Positions 47,606-59,236 of a stretch of DNA of 64,000 bases are shown in pieces. Position numbers and translations under genes: made by a program. The first letter of the stretch is position 1. The number at the start of each line of letters is the position of its first letter. This stretch comes from Cryptomeria japonica (lineage: Eukaryota > Streptophyta > Pinopsida > Cupressales > Cupressaceae). Location of the stretch: positions 154,714,971-154,778,970 of the forward strand of contig NC_081411.1 of assembly GCF_030272615.1 (NCBI RefSeq), given 5' to 3'. The notes below the pieces were generated by a model. That model was not told the DNA's origin, did no database searches, and saw only the letters and a program-made list of their open reading frames with translations.

Positions 47606-47827
47606 ACAAATTAGCTCTTCAATCACAAGCATTAAACAGTTACAACACCAAGAAATACTACATGTTACATAATCCATTAAAAATACTTATCTTACAGGCA
47701 GACCGATGTCACGTGTCACTGGGAAGCGAATGCGGCCAACTCCCAGGAGATCATCTGCCTTTAGCTCCAGCAACCCATAATCAAGATCAACATTTTCCCT
47801 CAACCTTTTTCGCAACGCAATTGACAT

Positions 47828-48183
47828 GATTGAACTGAAACATAAAAAAAAAATGCAATTCATATTTGTCACACTATCAATAACACCACACATTCACTAC
47901 AAATGACACAGCCAACACACAACCGGTTATGTCCACATTCCAATACAAAGTCAGCATGTCGTTGTGTTATGTACAAGCCAGCTAACAGTTTAGCCATAAA
48001 CTATCCATGACATTCCTCTCTAGAACATATTTGGTTGCAATTGCAATGAAATAATGACTATGATACATCGCCAATGCTGTTAAAAAGGCTACGTGTGTTC
48101 TCCCCATCCAAAATACAACACAAAAAAAAGACTTTCTTAAGGATTGATAAACAAGGATGAAAAACACGCTTAATGGATTGGTT
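47828..48183. other. Presumed 5' region of the decayed gene
   Basis: No gene is supported. It lies between the start codon at 47827 and a short inverted-repeat end at 48184. Confidence 0.35.
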
Positions 48184-48290
48184 GTGTCTATTCCGGCTCC
48201 AAAACGGACCTTTCCTACAACGTGTTACCGACAGGTTAGTCAATTGCAGCCGCTAATTGCAAAATCGATGCTGTAAAATGAGTGTGCAAC
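48184..48290 (+). mobile_element. Short inverted-repeat family copy
   Basis: Begins GTGTCTATTCCGGCTCC, then ACGGACCTTTCCTAC, GACAGGTTAGTCAATTGC and AAATCGATGCTGTAAAA. The other end is lost. With the end at 52191-52210 (GTTTTGGAACCAGAATAG) it could frame a 4-kb element, but no target duplication is visible. Confidence 0.5.
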
Positions 48291-49003
48291 AATTAAGATG
48301 GTCAATCTATGTCAGAGAATAAACAGTGATTCATTACCATTAACAAAGTCTTTCACGATAATTAATGGGTACAGAGACCTCCAATTCATTTTTTGAAAGA
48401 CACAAGTCTTTTGAAACGAGTGCATATTCTAAAGCTTCCATCTCTTTGTTGACATGGGAATAGTATTAATTATTAAAAACGTACTCTTAATTTACGAAAA
48501 GAAAAAAGAAAAAAACACTCTGAAGGATAGACACATGAGGAGTTTGTCGTGCCAACCCGAGACACCTCAAACAGAAGCCCAAATAACATTTCAGATTGGA
48601 GTTGGATCATCAAATATATGTACTTCTCAAACATCACGAACATCAATAATCTAGAAATATAAATACACTACGATGAACATTAACACTCTCATGCAAATCA
48701 ACAGAATATATACAAATTTATAACACATAGTTCGCAAGAATCAGGATTTTTGCTTCATATATTCAACACTGGTTTCATGACTCAAAGATCCATAAATAAC
48801 AATATTAAGGTGTTTAGGTTCGAAAATTATATCTTAATGTCTAATATGGTGCATCTATAGCATATAATAAAACACATCAGCCAATTGCATTGTTCATTTT
48901 CATTATTATCAAATTCAATAAAAGTAAGGACATTAATATTACATGATCAAGAACTGAAATTTATACATACATTTGTGCCGCATAAAAAAAATTATATACA
49001 AAA

Positions 49004-49073
<70 letters not shown>

Positions 49074-49468
49074 CAAGCGCCTTTCAAAAAGTTGCACAAG
49101 CCCAAAGATTATTAATAAGTGGACATTATAGTGCAAGTAGTATTAAACAAGGGAGACAGAGCAACAACCTGGGAACGTCTGGACGTTTGCTAGGGGACTA
49201 CTCAATAGTCCTTGAAAATCAACAACCTGCATGGATAACTCATGTTACTGGTAATCTACATTGGGAAGTACATGCATTTCAAAAGACAAAAAAGGAACCT
49301 ACATGTTCATATATGAAATTGCAGTTTAACATCCAATATAAACTACCACTAAGTAATTTATATCACCTAAATTATATATGTCAATTTGCCATAGTACAAG
49401 AGCTGTACCAGAGTTGTCTATATCAACCACCTATTTTCATACTATTGTTGTGCACTCAAGGACGGACC
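48291..49468. other. AT-rich stretch with a TA microsatellite
   Basis: No supported gene. A pure (TA)n tract of about 60 bases lies at 49008-49071. Confidence 0.5.
49008..49071. repeat. (TA)n microsatellite
   Basis: About 32 TA units without interruption. Confidence 0.95.
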
Positions 49469-49604
49469 CCTCTATTCCGACTCGAAATCAACGCTATGGT
49501 CTAACTAACACGCAGCTTAGTCACACGTTTTACACTATATTTTACATTCAATGGATGCAATTGGATAACATGTCACTAACACGCAGTACCATTTGTCTAT
49601 TCTC
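49469..49604 (-). mobile_element. Diverged short inverted-repeat family copy
   Basis: Starts TCTATTCCGACTCGAAA, core CTAACACGCAGC, CACGTTTTACACTAT and ATGTCACTAACACGC, and ends near TTGTCTATTCTCAAG. More diverged than the 40167 copy. Confidence 0.45.
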
Positions 49605-50308
49605 AAGCCTTGTTATTGACTAACTCCATCTACTATAGTAAATTGCATCGTGTGTTAGCCTTTGGCTTTATCGCTGTTAGCTGCATCAAATCACAACTCT
49701 ACATGAACAATGGTCCGAGAGGTTGTGTCTCTTCTGGTTCCAAAATAGAAAAATCATACAGACTAACAACCTTGTGTTAGACAGAAGCAGCCATCAAATG
49801 CAAAACCTATGATTAAAAACCTGCCACAAACATGGGGTGTTAGTCCCCCCATTTTGTTTTTTGCAGCCACAATAGAGGCGTCCCACTGCAAGAGTAACTT
49901 GAGTTTCGTGCTAGTGTTTTCTCTGACAAAAGTACCAAGTTTTTGCAGCCTGCGGCCTCTTCTTCCTGCCAGGATGCCCTCCAAATGTGATTCCTTCATT
50001 CACAAGCTTTTAATGTGCATGTTACACACAATAAACCAGCAGTAACCACGAAGCATGCCGCAACCATCCTCTGGCATTTCCACATAATTTTGCGTGGGCA
50101 CCGAGGACTGAAATCGAGAACTTGACAACAACTCCACATCACATACCATGGGTCAGAGCACCACGAGAAGTTAGCATGGTATGCATGTTGTTGGTACGAT
50201 ACGTCCACTGTCGAGCCACAATACACATAGCCTCCCACATATATATGCATTTATGTTTATTCTGCACTTTTCGAGTGTGATTAGGTGCTTCCAACTTGTG
50301 TCAGACAT

Positions 50309-50425
50309 GTCTATTTTGGCTTCAAAACGAGATTGTAACAACGACATGAATCGACATACATGACACACGTCTATTCTAGCTCCAAAAAGGACATATCGTA
50401 CCAATGACATGCATCAACATACATG
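50309..50425 (+). repeat. Two tandem ends of the inverted-repeat subfamily
   Basis: GTCTATTTTGGCTTCAAAA (50309) and GTCTATTCTAGCTCCAAAA (50369), each followed by an AACGACATG or AATGACATGCATC segment and ACATACATG. The same neighbour sequence follows the 15303 copy. A further truncated end, GTCTATTCTGGCTCA, lies at 50811. Confidence 0.55.
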
Positions 50426-50970
50426 TCCGAGAATAAATATATATATGCAAATACAAGTGGCAGGCACCTAATAGCTACATGAAAGACAAAGTGAGATAAA
50501 ATGTTTTGTTTCAAATTGAGCTTCTTCTACATGGTCTTGACCTCGTTTAAATGTTGTGGTTTTCCTTTTGATGCAAACAGACTTCTCAAAATTAGGTTGT
50601 TTACTCGTTGATGCAACCATTCTTTGACTGTGTGTGACCTGCTCTTGTTTAGGAGTTGATCTATTGTTTGCTGACAATTAGGAGTTGATTTGTTGTTTGT
50701 TTGATGATATCAAACATGGCACCTTTTTCATTTGCCTAACATGGAAAAAGTAAGACTAATGCACGAACGAAAACATTATTGTTGAAGGGCTCCTTGTTGA
50801 AGCAGCCTCCGTCTATTCTGGCTCATTGTTGAAGGGGGATTTATGGGACTATAGGTTTTCTTTTTTTTATCTAATGAGCACCTAAGAATAATGGAAACAG
50901 AGCATAATATTTCCATAGTTTCTTTTATCTATGTTTTATTCAGTTGTTTTCCTCTGTATTGTAGAGGACA

Positions 50971-51024
50971 TGTTTGTGTGTGTGTGTGTGTCTCTGCGAG
51001 TGTCTGTGTGTGTGTGTGTATTGC

Positions 51025-51093
<69 letters not shown>
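50971..51093. repeat. (GT)n / (CA)n compound microsatellite
   Basis: A GT-rich tract (50971-51019) switches strand to a (CA)n tract of about 65 bases (51027-51093), so the two halves are complementary and could pair. Confidence 0.9.
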
Positions 51094-51100
<7 letters not shown>

Positions 51101-52190
51101 CTAACACACACCAAATCGCAAACAAACAATCCAAACCCTGACGGTTTTCAACAAAATCTCAAAAATCAGCCATCAACAATCAAAAAGGGAACCTTGGTAT
51201 CCTGACACGACCATGCTGCAAAATGATGCCTAATTTTCACAGACAGAACACAAAATGACACAGGAAAAAAAATAAAAAAATATTGAATGTCTTAGGGTTT
51301 CAAATTACCGCAGCCGCCTAAGCCTCCACCCAAATCGTTGTCCTCTTGACACCTCCTGAGGGCACACTCACAACCACCTCTACGATACAAAAATGATATA
51401 AAAATTTACAATTTCAAACACTGGGTTGACGAAGGAATCATAAAACTATCTTTATCTGTTAGGGTTTGAATTTACCGATGCTGCCATAACCCTAAACAAC
51501 AATCTTCAATCGTACCACCCCCTATACGCTATGATACCTCCTCCCTGCACATGAAAAAAAACCCACATGTTAACAGGCAAGAAGGGTATACGACCAACAA
51601 TATACCCAGACAATTTGGGTTATGCATGCGGTCGGCTTTTCTCCTCCCCTTCGGAGCCACACATATTTTAAGAATGCATACCTATAACTACAATTGAAGA
51701 GCAGCTCCTTTGCTCAGTGATTCAATCGGGCACATGAATTTACAGCCTGAATTTCCAGGGTCGAATATTTTGTTTCGCCTCCACCAGCGTCTTCTGCATG
51801 CAGCTACCAGACGAAATATATTTTCAATTTTCGCGAAATGGAGTTTTCATTCAAAATTAAAAAAAAAATGAATTGAAAACTGTGCCCATAACACGTCGCT
51901 GTCGCCCTATGTTAGTCATGTTGGTCGACGCAAAATCGAAATTGGCAGTCACCGAAAATGTAAAACGCTTGCCCGGCAGTATGTTAACCGCCTCGCCCGA
52001 TGTAACCGTAACCGTCACATTGCGGTGACAACAGCCGGGAAAGTGTTAACCGCGAGCAACCTTTTCCGTCAAACGTAGAACGGCAACATCATCCGCGAAT
52101 TCCTCCATGTCATCTGTGGGTCCCAGGAACGTCGCTCTCATGGACCTGACGTACTTGAATGGTATGCCTTCGGCATCATATCGAGGCATG
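51094..52190. other. Stretch without recognised gene, with a duplicated motif
   Basis: TTAGGGTTT followed by a TTACCG and GCCxTAA segment occurs twice (51293-51330 and 51460-51500). It could be a pair of diverged first-exon copies on the minus strand but nothing continues them. A GC-rich part lies at 51960-52180 just before an inverted-repeat family end at 52191-52210. Confidence 0.4.
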
Positions 52191-52918
52191 CCGTTTTGGA
52201 ACCAGAATAGCTACAGCCCAGATTGTATCCAACATAATAAATGGAGGTTTTTTATGACCTACTTATTTATACAATCAAATTGCACAGTAAGCATATGTTT
52301 AGAAATGCTGATATGAATATGATCCTCTCTTAAAAAGGATTCAGTCAGATTATTTTTTATTTGATAGTCGATTATTAATAAAATAAAGTCTGGTTACAGT
52401 ACATATGACGACAGATAGTCACATCATGAGCCCCACCAGTGTTAAAGGCAAAATTTAGTGTCTAAATATCATACGAAAGAGAACAGAACATTATAATAAA
52501 CACCTGTAAAATAACGATATTTCATTAACCAGTTTAGCGGCAGCCTCATTGTCTTGTTTTTGCATCCCACTAGAAAGTTTCTTTGCTCCTGATGGCTTTG
52601 AAGGAATCCAAACTAGGAAAGGTCCCCAAGGGAGGAGAGACCCTTTCCCAACCACTGTTTACGAAGTGTTAACATGTGAACTCTAAATCTCTGATGCCAG
52701 AATCTCTCTTTAACTCATACTGGTGTTGTTCGCAGTACACAAAATCTATATGCTCCTTGTAAAACTTTTCATTGATCTGAATCTTTAGGGTACTAATAGG
52801 CTTTCTAAGGTGCAGGTCCTTAGTTTTCCTTTTCCAAATAAACCACAAAATATAGTGGAAAGATAAATCCAAAAAGCATTTAATTTACTATTAAGACCTT
52901 TAATATACCCACATAAAG

Positions 52919-53410
52919 TCTTATGTCAAGAAATATTATACTTGCTATTCCAGCAAAGGACATTATCCATAAAGATATGCCAAATAACTTTAGCAAACTT
53001 GCAGCTAAATAAATATGCTCAAAATCCTCAACACAATTGTAAATTGAACAACATTACACTAGAGAGAACCCACAACAAGTCTTATTGTCAAGAAACATTA
53101 TACTTGCTATCCCAGCCAAGGACATTATCCATAAAGATATGTCAAATAACTTTAGCAAACTTGCAGCTAAATAAATATGCTCAAAATCCTCAACACAATT
53201 GTAAATTGAACAACATTACACTAGAGAGAACCCACAACAAGTCTTATTGTCAAGAAACATTATACTTGCTATCCCAGCCAAGGACATTATCCATAAAGAT
53301 ATGTCAAATAACTTTAGCAAACTTGCAGTTAAATAAATATGCTCAAAATCCTCAACACAATTGTAAATTGAACAACATTACATTAGGGAGAACCCACAAT
53401 AAGTTTTCTA
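52919..53410 (-). repeat. 162-bp tandem repeat, three copies, in the LINE tail
   Basis: Copies start at about 52919, 53081 and 53243 (CTTATTGTCAAGAAAC). On the LINE strand each encodes a segment with CVEDFEHIYLAASLLKLFD, like the zf-RVT region, so a piece of the 3' coding region was triplicated after insertion. The plus-strand frame of 188 codons over it is a by-product. Confidence 0.85.
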
Positions 53411-53519
53411 AGCAAGAGAAGCCATCTGAAACAACATTTATTTGGATCAATCTTTTTATATCAATAAGCTTTAAGAGAGGTAGACCATTCCTTATTATCA
53501 AGATATAGGTTCCACATTT

Positions 53520-53930
53520 GATTAACATGATTTAGCACTCCTAGGGAGTCATTCAACAAATTATAAAGGCTACATGAGTTAATATTCATAAGGGAGGTAC
53601 CATCCTTCCATTTAAAATTATCAAGACATTCAAGATTGAATTTAATCCTCATAGGAAATTGCACCTTCACCAAAGTTTTTTTAAGAATGGAGTAGGATCT
53701 TATTAGACTTACGAATATCATTTGATTAACATAATTTAGCACTTCTTGGGAGTCATTTCACAAATTATAAAGACTACACAAGTTAATCTACATAAGTGAG
53801 GTACCATCATTCCATTTAAAATTATCCAAGACATTCAAGATTGAATTTAATCCTCATAGGAAATTGCACATTCACCAAATTATTTTAAAGAATGGAGTAG
53901 GAGCTTATTAGACTTAACAATATTGAATTG
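53520..53930 (-). repeat. 204-bp tandem duplication in the LINE tail
   Basis: Two copies from 53520 and 53724 (GATTAACATGATTTAGCACT and GATTAACATAATTTAGCACT) with scattered differences. Confidence 0.8.
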
Positions 53931-56395
53931 CGAGTTTAATTGCATCCAATGTTTTAAGCTAAGAATTCAATATTTTTTAGTATATCTTAAAAAATTGAAA
54001 CAACTTTATTACCCCACTTTTTCATAGAGGAGCCATGAAGCAAAGTAAGGGGCTTGTTATTATGATACAAATTACACCAAATTGACCTGAAACTTAAAAT
54101 CTCATTCTTAACCTTGTTGTCAGCATCACCTCCAACAATTTATATCCCCTAATCGACTCTCAATCTTTCCAAATACTAGCATAGATAGTAGATCCTTAAA
54201 GGCTTAGCATAAAAATTATAAAAAGAATGTCATGAGGGTGCATATTCTTCAACTTCTTGTCTTTTTTTTTGGCACTACATCATGAATATTTCTTTTAATC
54301 GAGGCTTTCTATTGCTAATTGCTAATTGCTAAATAAGGCTTTCAAGATCCATTTGGTAGGCAAAGCTACCCCATGGATTTTCAAATCGTTCATCCACAAT
54401 CCACCTTTATTGCTCTCAAAACAACACCATTTCCATTTGATAACATGTTTTTAATTCTTAGCTTAACAATTAAACCAAAGAAAGTCTAGTCCCTAATCAA
54501 CTTTTGAGCATTATTGATCATAATAATAGAATATGAAAAAATGATTTTTTTGGCAGACTTGAGCCCTACCAATAAGAGATATTAAGACATCTAATTCCAC
54601 ATGTCTTTCAATGAAGCCTTGACAAAAAAATGAATCCCAATCTATTTCACTAAGCTATTTGGATTTCCCCAATTTGGATTTCCCCATTGCCAAGTGAACT
54701 TTGAGAACCAAATATAAGGCTCTTTTATCTAGCTCAATATAATAGACTTAGATTCAAATAATTATGACCTAGAAGCTTGATAAAAGATCCCTAATCTATC
54801 CATTAAATAATTCAAATTATTCTCATCTACTAGAGGGAAAAGAGTAGCATCCTCAACAAAATAAACATTTAGCAAGGAGCTATTATTAGGAACAATAATA
54901 CCTTTCACTTTTCAACATAGCAACTCAATTCTTAAAATAAAGTACAAGACTTCAAAGGTAATAACAAATAGGGCTAGGATAAAAGGGCAACCCTATCTAA
55001 TGGATTTTTCCAACAAAAAGAGTTTAGAGAGAAGACCATTAACCTCAACTTGAGTCGTAGTATTTTGAAATAATATTTTAATACAAAAATTCTCAGGGAA
55101 TCCAAATGCCTCTAGGATGGAAATGTAACAAAGGACCATCCCACTCTATCATAAGCTTTTTCAAAATCTAATAGCAACATCCCCACAATTTGACTACACT
55201 TATATGCATACTCCCACACTTTCCAACTAGTAATTAAATTTTCCAAAATATATCTCCTCTAATAAATCGAACTTGAGTATCGTTGATTATCACCAAGAGA
55301 ATATGAGTGTGTCTCAAAGAAATAAATTTAGCAAAAATCTTATAAGACATTCAATAAAGTGGCGATTCTTTGATTTATTAATGTTTCTTTTATCACCATG
55401 TTTAGGCAAGAGCTTGATTATGATTCTATTAATTTTATTACCTAAAATCACTTTGCAATAGTTTCTTTATACATGTCATAAAGATCATTAAATCTAATAT
55501 ATGTTAGCCTTATAAAATTCAACTGGAAGACCATTGAAGCCAAGGAATTTCCCATTTTGGAATGATAGAATAGAAAAAGAAATTTCATCTCTAGTCAATT
55601 TGAAGCCTTTCCATGATAGAACTTTTGGGGGATTATTTTTTACACTGCCCCTAATCTTGTAAACAATTGCTAGTCTTATCATTGGAAATAAAAACATTTT
55701 TATAGGAATCATAATAAACCTTTATTTTCTCCTTTGTATTGTGATACCATTTGTCATTATCGGTAATTGAGCCAATAAATTTCATAGAGATTTTAGTTCT
55801 CGATATGTTGAAAAAATACTTTTCACCCATATCACCATCATTTATCTAGTTTATCTTGGCTCTAACTCTTGTCCCTTGAGCTTTCTTAATCTAAAAGCAT
55901 CTAAGCCTATGCTTGATGACCCTAATATGCTAAATTGATTGTCCACATTTTCCCTATCTCTTTGAATATTTTACTCCACTATAAGAAACTCATCTTGTAA
56001 AGCACACTCCACTCTCCTAATTTCAATAGTAAACCTTTTTCCAATAATTCTCAACAAAGTTTTAAAATTTGAGATCAACTCAACCCAAGAAAAAATAGTA
56101 GAATCCTTAGGAAAAAATATTTTGTTAATTTTCACCATAGTAGCAATACCATCAAGGCAATCAAGAGTCTTCAGCATATCAATGTTTAGTTTTAAATTAT
56201 TATTCCTCTTGATATCAATCATTTGTGCAGCATCTTTGACAATTATATTGGACTCAATAAGGTGGTGATCAGACAAAGTACTAGGTTCCACACAAATATA
56301 ATCAAAGTCCTTTTTAATGTTGAATCAAAATGCATTCTCTTGAGCATAAAATCTTTCAATCCTAAAATAAATATTTTTACTACCTATCTAGTTAT

Positions 56396-56402
56396 TGTAC
56401 CA
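56396..56402. repeat. Target-site duplication of the foldback element, left copy
   Basis: TGTACCA, repeated at 61806-61812. Extending to nine bases gives TGTACCACA against TGTACCATA, one mismatch. Confidence 0.75.
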
Positions 56403-57288
56403 CATGAGTAAGTGCACCAAGATGGTGTGCAAAAAGGGGGTATAAGTGGACACTTTTCTTTTTTTTTTCCTGAAATCAAGTAAACCTGAACTTGGAGGAG
56501 AAAATTGAGACTCGTCCACTCAAGATATGAAGATAATCAAAGAAAAAAGATTGTATTACTCTGAATCTAGTTTCCAAACTACTAAAAAAATTTAAATTGG
56601 ATTAAGGGGGTCAAATCCTTTGTGCACGAAAAATTGATCCTGATTTTTTTTAAAAACATAACATAGTGTCTGACGTGCACATGAAAAAAGTCATAGTTAG
56701 ATTTATTATTTTGACAAATCCTTTGTAGAAAGATATTTAAGAGTGAGCACTCGAACTTGTGTAAATTTTTGTAATTTGTTGTTGATTATTTTATTTTATG
56801 ATTTTTCAAATCGAGCATATCTTGAAAAATCAGGTACCTATTCATGCGCGAAGTATAACTTGCACCAAAACAATCGAAAATGCAATTTTTTTTTAAAATT
56901 GTAAGGAAACAAGTGCACTACAATAATATATAAAGTTTTTAAAATTTGGACAAGTAGATCAAAAGTTATTAAAAAAACCATACACATGTCTCTAAGAACT
57001 ATGGAGACACTCGTAAAAGAAATTCAAGAATAATATGTTATTGTTGTTCAAATTTAAAAAAAATTATATGGTTAGAAAGCTCAAAAGATGGTGAAAATAT
57101 GGTGACAATTTTAGAAATACCCAGTTGATGAAGTGTAAACCTGATGATGACAAAAGTCGAGAAACCAAGTTGATAAAACAAAACACATCAAAAAGGAGGG
57201 AAATGGAGGGAAATCAAACTTCCAACCCACAACTTTGTCATCCAAGCCTATTCACAAGCCTAAATAAACTAGAGCACGCATGGGGTAT

Positions 57289-57425
57289 TTTGAATATAAA
57301 GCGCATACGAGGTTTTAATTAACAAAACCGCGTACAGGGTATTTTGAATATGAAGCGCATACTCAGTTTTAATAAACAAAACCGCGTACGGGGTTTTAAG
57401 AAGACAAACCGCATACGGGGTTCAA
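57289..57425 (+). repeat. Subterminal CGCATACGGGG-type repeats, left arm
   Basis: Five units of about 28 bases, for example GCGCATACGAGGTTTTAAT and CCGCATACGGGGTTCAAAT, separated by AT-rich spacers. The right arm has about seven (61507-61715). Confidence 0.8.
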
Positions 57426-57799
57426 ATTAATATTATATATATTTTATGTATAAATTTTCAGGATGTTTGAGAGTGGTTTCACATCTCTAGGAGTCATAAT
57501 GCGGATTCTAGATTTTAGGAGATCTTATAATTTTCAAACAGTCAAATTTCAGTAATCAGTAGGCTTGTATCATCATTCACTTGATATCTCTATATCTCAT
57601 GCTATTTGTCTCCCCTAAGCTCTAGACCTATCTATTTTCCTATCTCTATCATCCTCTCTTCACCTCTCTCTATATCAATCTCTCCTCTCTCCCCAAGCTT
57701 TAGATATTATAATCTCAAACGTAATCAAATTTCAGTAATCACTAAGCTCTTATTATCTACATAATATACCTACCTTTTTGCACTACCCCCTTAAAATAT

Positions 57800-58780
57800 T
57801 TATCTAAAGACCTAGATAGAGAAAGAGAGAGAGGTGCAAAGAGAAGGAGAGAGAGATATAGATAGGTTAGATCTAGATAGAAGTGGAGGTGATATTTAGA
57901 GAGAGAGAAGTATGAAGGGAAGGATGTAGAGAGTTAGGGGAGTTAAAAGTAGTGAGGGATGAAAAGAGTGGTAGGTAGAGAGAAGGAGAGGGATTTTTAA
58001 GAGTGTGAGATAAAGAAAAATAGATAGGGAAGGAAGGAGGGACGAAGTGAGAAAGACAAAAGTAGAGAGCCATACCTTCCTCCCTCCCTCTCTCTCACTT
58101 GAGATCTCTCTCTCCCCCTCTTCCTCCCTTAACCCCTCCCTTCCTCCATCTCTGTCACTTCAACTCTCTCTCAACCCCCCTTCCTCCCTCCCTTTCTCTC
58201 ACATGGGATCTCTCTATCTCTAGTATCTTCTTCTCTTGTTGTCTCTATCTCTAGTATCTTCTTCTCTTTCCATCAACCTCTCTCTCTCTCGACCCTTCCC
58301 TTCCTCCACCCCTCTCTCTCACCTAGGCTCTTTCTCTAGTCTCATACTCATTTTCCATCCCTTCATCCCTGTCACTTAGTCTCTATATATCTCTCTTAGG
58401 TTAGGCTTTGGGAGGGAGAGAGAAGAGAGAGGATGGATGGAGAGAGGGAAAGAGAGGGTGAGATACTTGAGAGAGAAAGAGAAAGGGAATAGGAAAGAAA
58501 GAAAGAGTGTTAGAGGGAAAGAGAGAGAGAATTGAGAGAGAAAGAGAAATGGAGAGAGGGCAAGAATGTGAGAGAGAGACACTAGAGAGAGGGGGAGGGA
58601 AATAATGGGAAGGAGAGAGGGAGAGGGAAATAATGGGAAGGAGAGAGGGAGAGGGAAATATGAAGAGAATAGGAAAGAGAGACACCTAAGAGAGAGGGGG
58701 AGAGAGAGAGAGAGATAGAGGGAGAGAAGGGTAGAGAGGGAAAGAATGAGAGGGAGAGAGGGAAAGGGAAGATAGAGGAT

Positions 58781-58831
<51 letters not shown>

Positions 58832-59236
58832 GAAAATAGAGAGAGAAGGGCAGGGGGAGAATGAAAGAGAGATACACCTAAGAGAGGGGGAGAGAGAGAG
58901 AGTGGAAATACCTAAGAGAGAGGGAGAGAGAGGACTGAGAGTTAGAGAGAGAGTGAGAGAGGAAGGGGAGGGAGAGAGGGAGAGAGGGGAGAGAGAGAGG
59001 GATAGGGAGGGAGGGAGAGAAGGAAAGAATGGAGAGAATGGAAAGAATGGGAGAGAGACACCTAAGAGAGAGGGAGAGAGAGATAGAGAAAGGGAAAGGG
59101 AGGGGTAGGGAGAGATGGAGAGAGAGAGAGAGGGAGATAATGAGAGAGTGAGAGAGATATAGAGATAGAGGGTGAGAGGGAGAAGGGGATTGGGAGGGAG
59201 AGAGACAAAAGGAGCTAGAGGGAAAGAGATAGAGAC
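57800..59236. repeat. Polypurine/polypyrimidine tracts left of the palindromic array
   Basis: GA-rich on the plus strand at about 57800-58070, CT-rich at 58071-58400, then GA-rich again to 59236, with a pure (GA)n of about 44 bases near 58783. Long open frames here (for example 58376-59308, minus) are only Ser/Leu/Pro-rich readings of CT repeats, not genes. Confidence 0.9.

Larger units (their letters stand above)
42212..47827 (-). pseudogene. Decayed multi-exon gene, probably transposon-derived
   Basis: Predicted start ATG at 47827. The first exon (47827-47696, MSIALRKRLRENVDLDYG) splices in frame to 47597, where repeats of 18 residues (DSGVGLS pattern) begin. These meet a TGA near 47300. 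Further exon-like blocks on the same strand are an acidic one at 46927-46647 and one at about 46565-46345 (GFGIWGGSICIEPENINYHF). A block near 46230-46090 holds EGKEEIKEAMRVYDSSP. Repeat-rich blocks span 45950-44870. A domain at 44443-44120 includes IPLPRHFAKVRIVKV and SLNSWAVWPIEDLVCSP, which recalls the plant transposon-associated region with an LPxH and a W-P motif seen near CACTA genes. The last block (42790-42212) is a coiled coil with repeated CTELNKK. I cannot name the family. Stops and missing borders suggest a dead copy. Confidence 0.5.

Noticed and set aside
50891-51205. Frames of alternating Cys-Val or His-Thr over the CA/GT microsatellite
   Set aside because: Simple-repeat translation only.
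48184-52210. A 4-kb transposon between the inverted-repeat ends at 48184 and 52210
   Set aside because: Ends match only moderately, no target duplication and no coding content. Left as separate copies.
52942-53508. 188-codon plus-strand frame with three near-identical 54-residue repeats
   Set aside because: It is antisense to the LINE tail. The minus strand has the zf-RVT-like reading, and the repeat is a tandem duplication of that.
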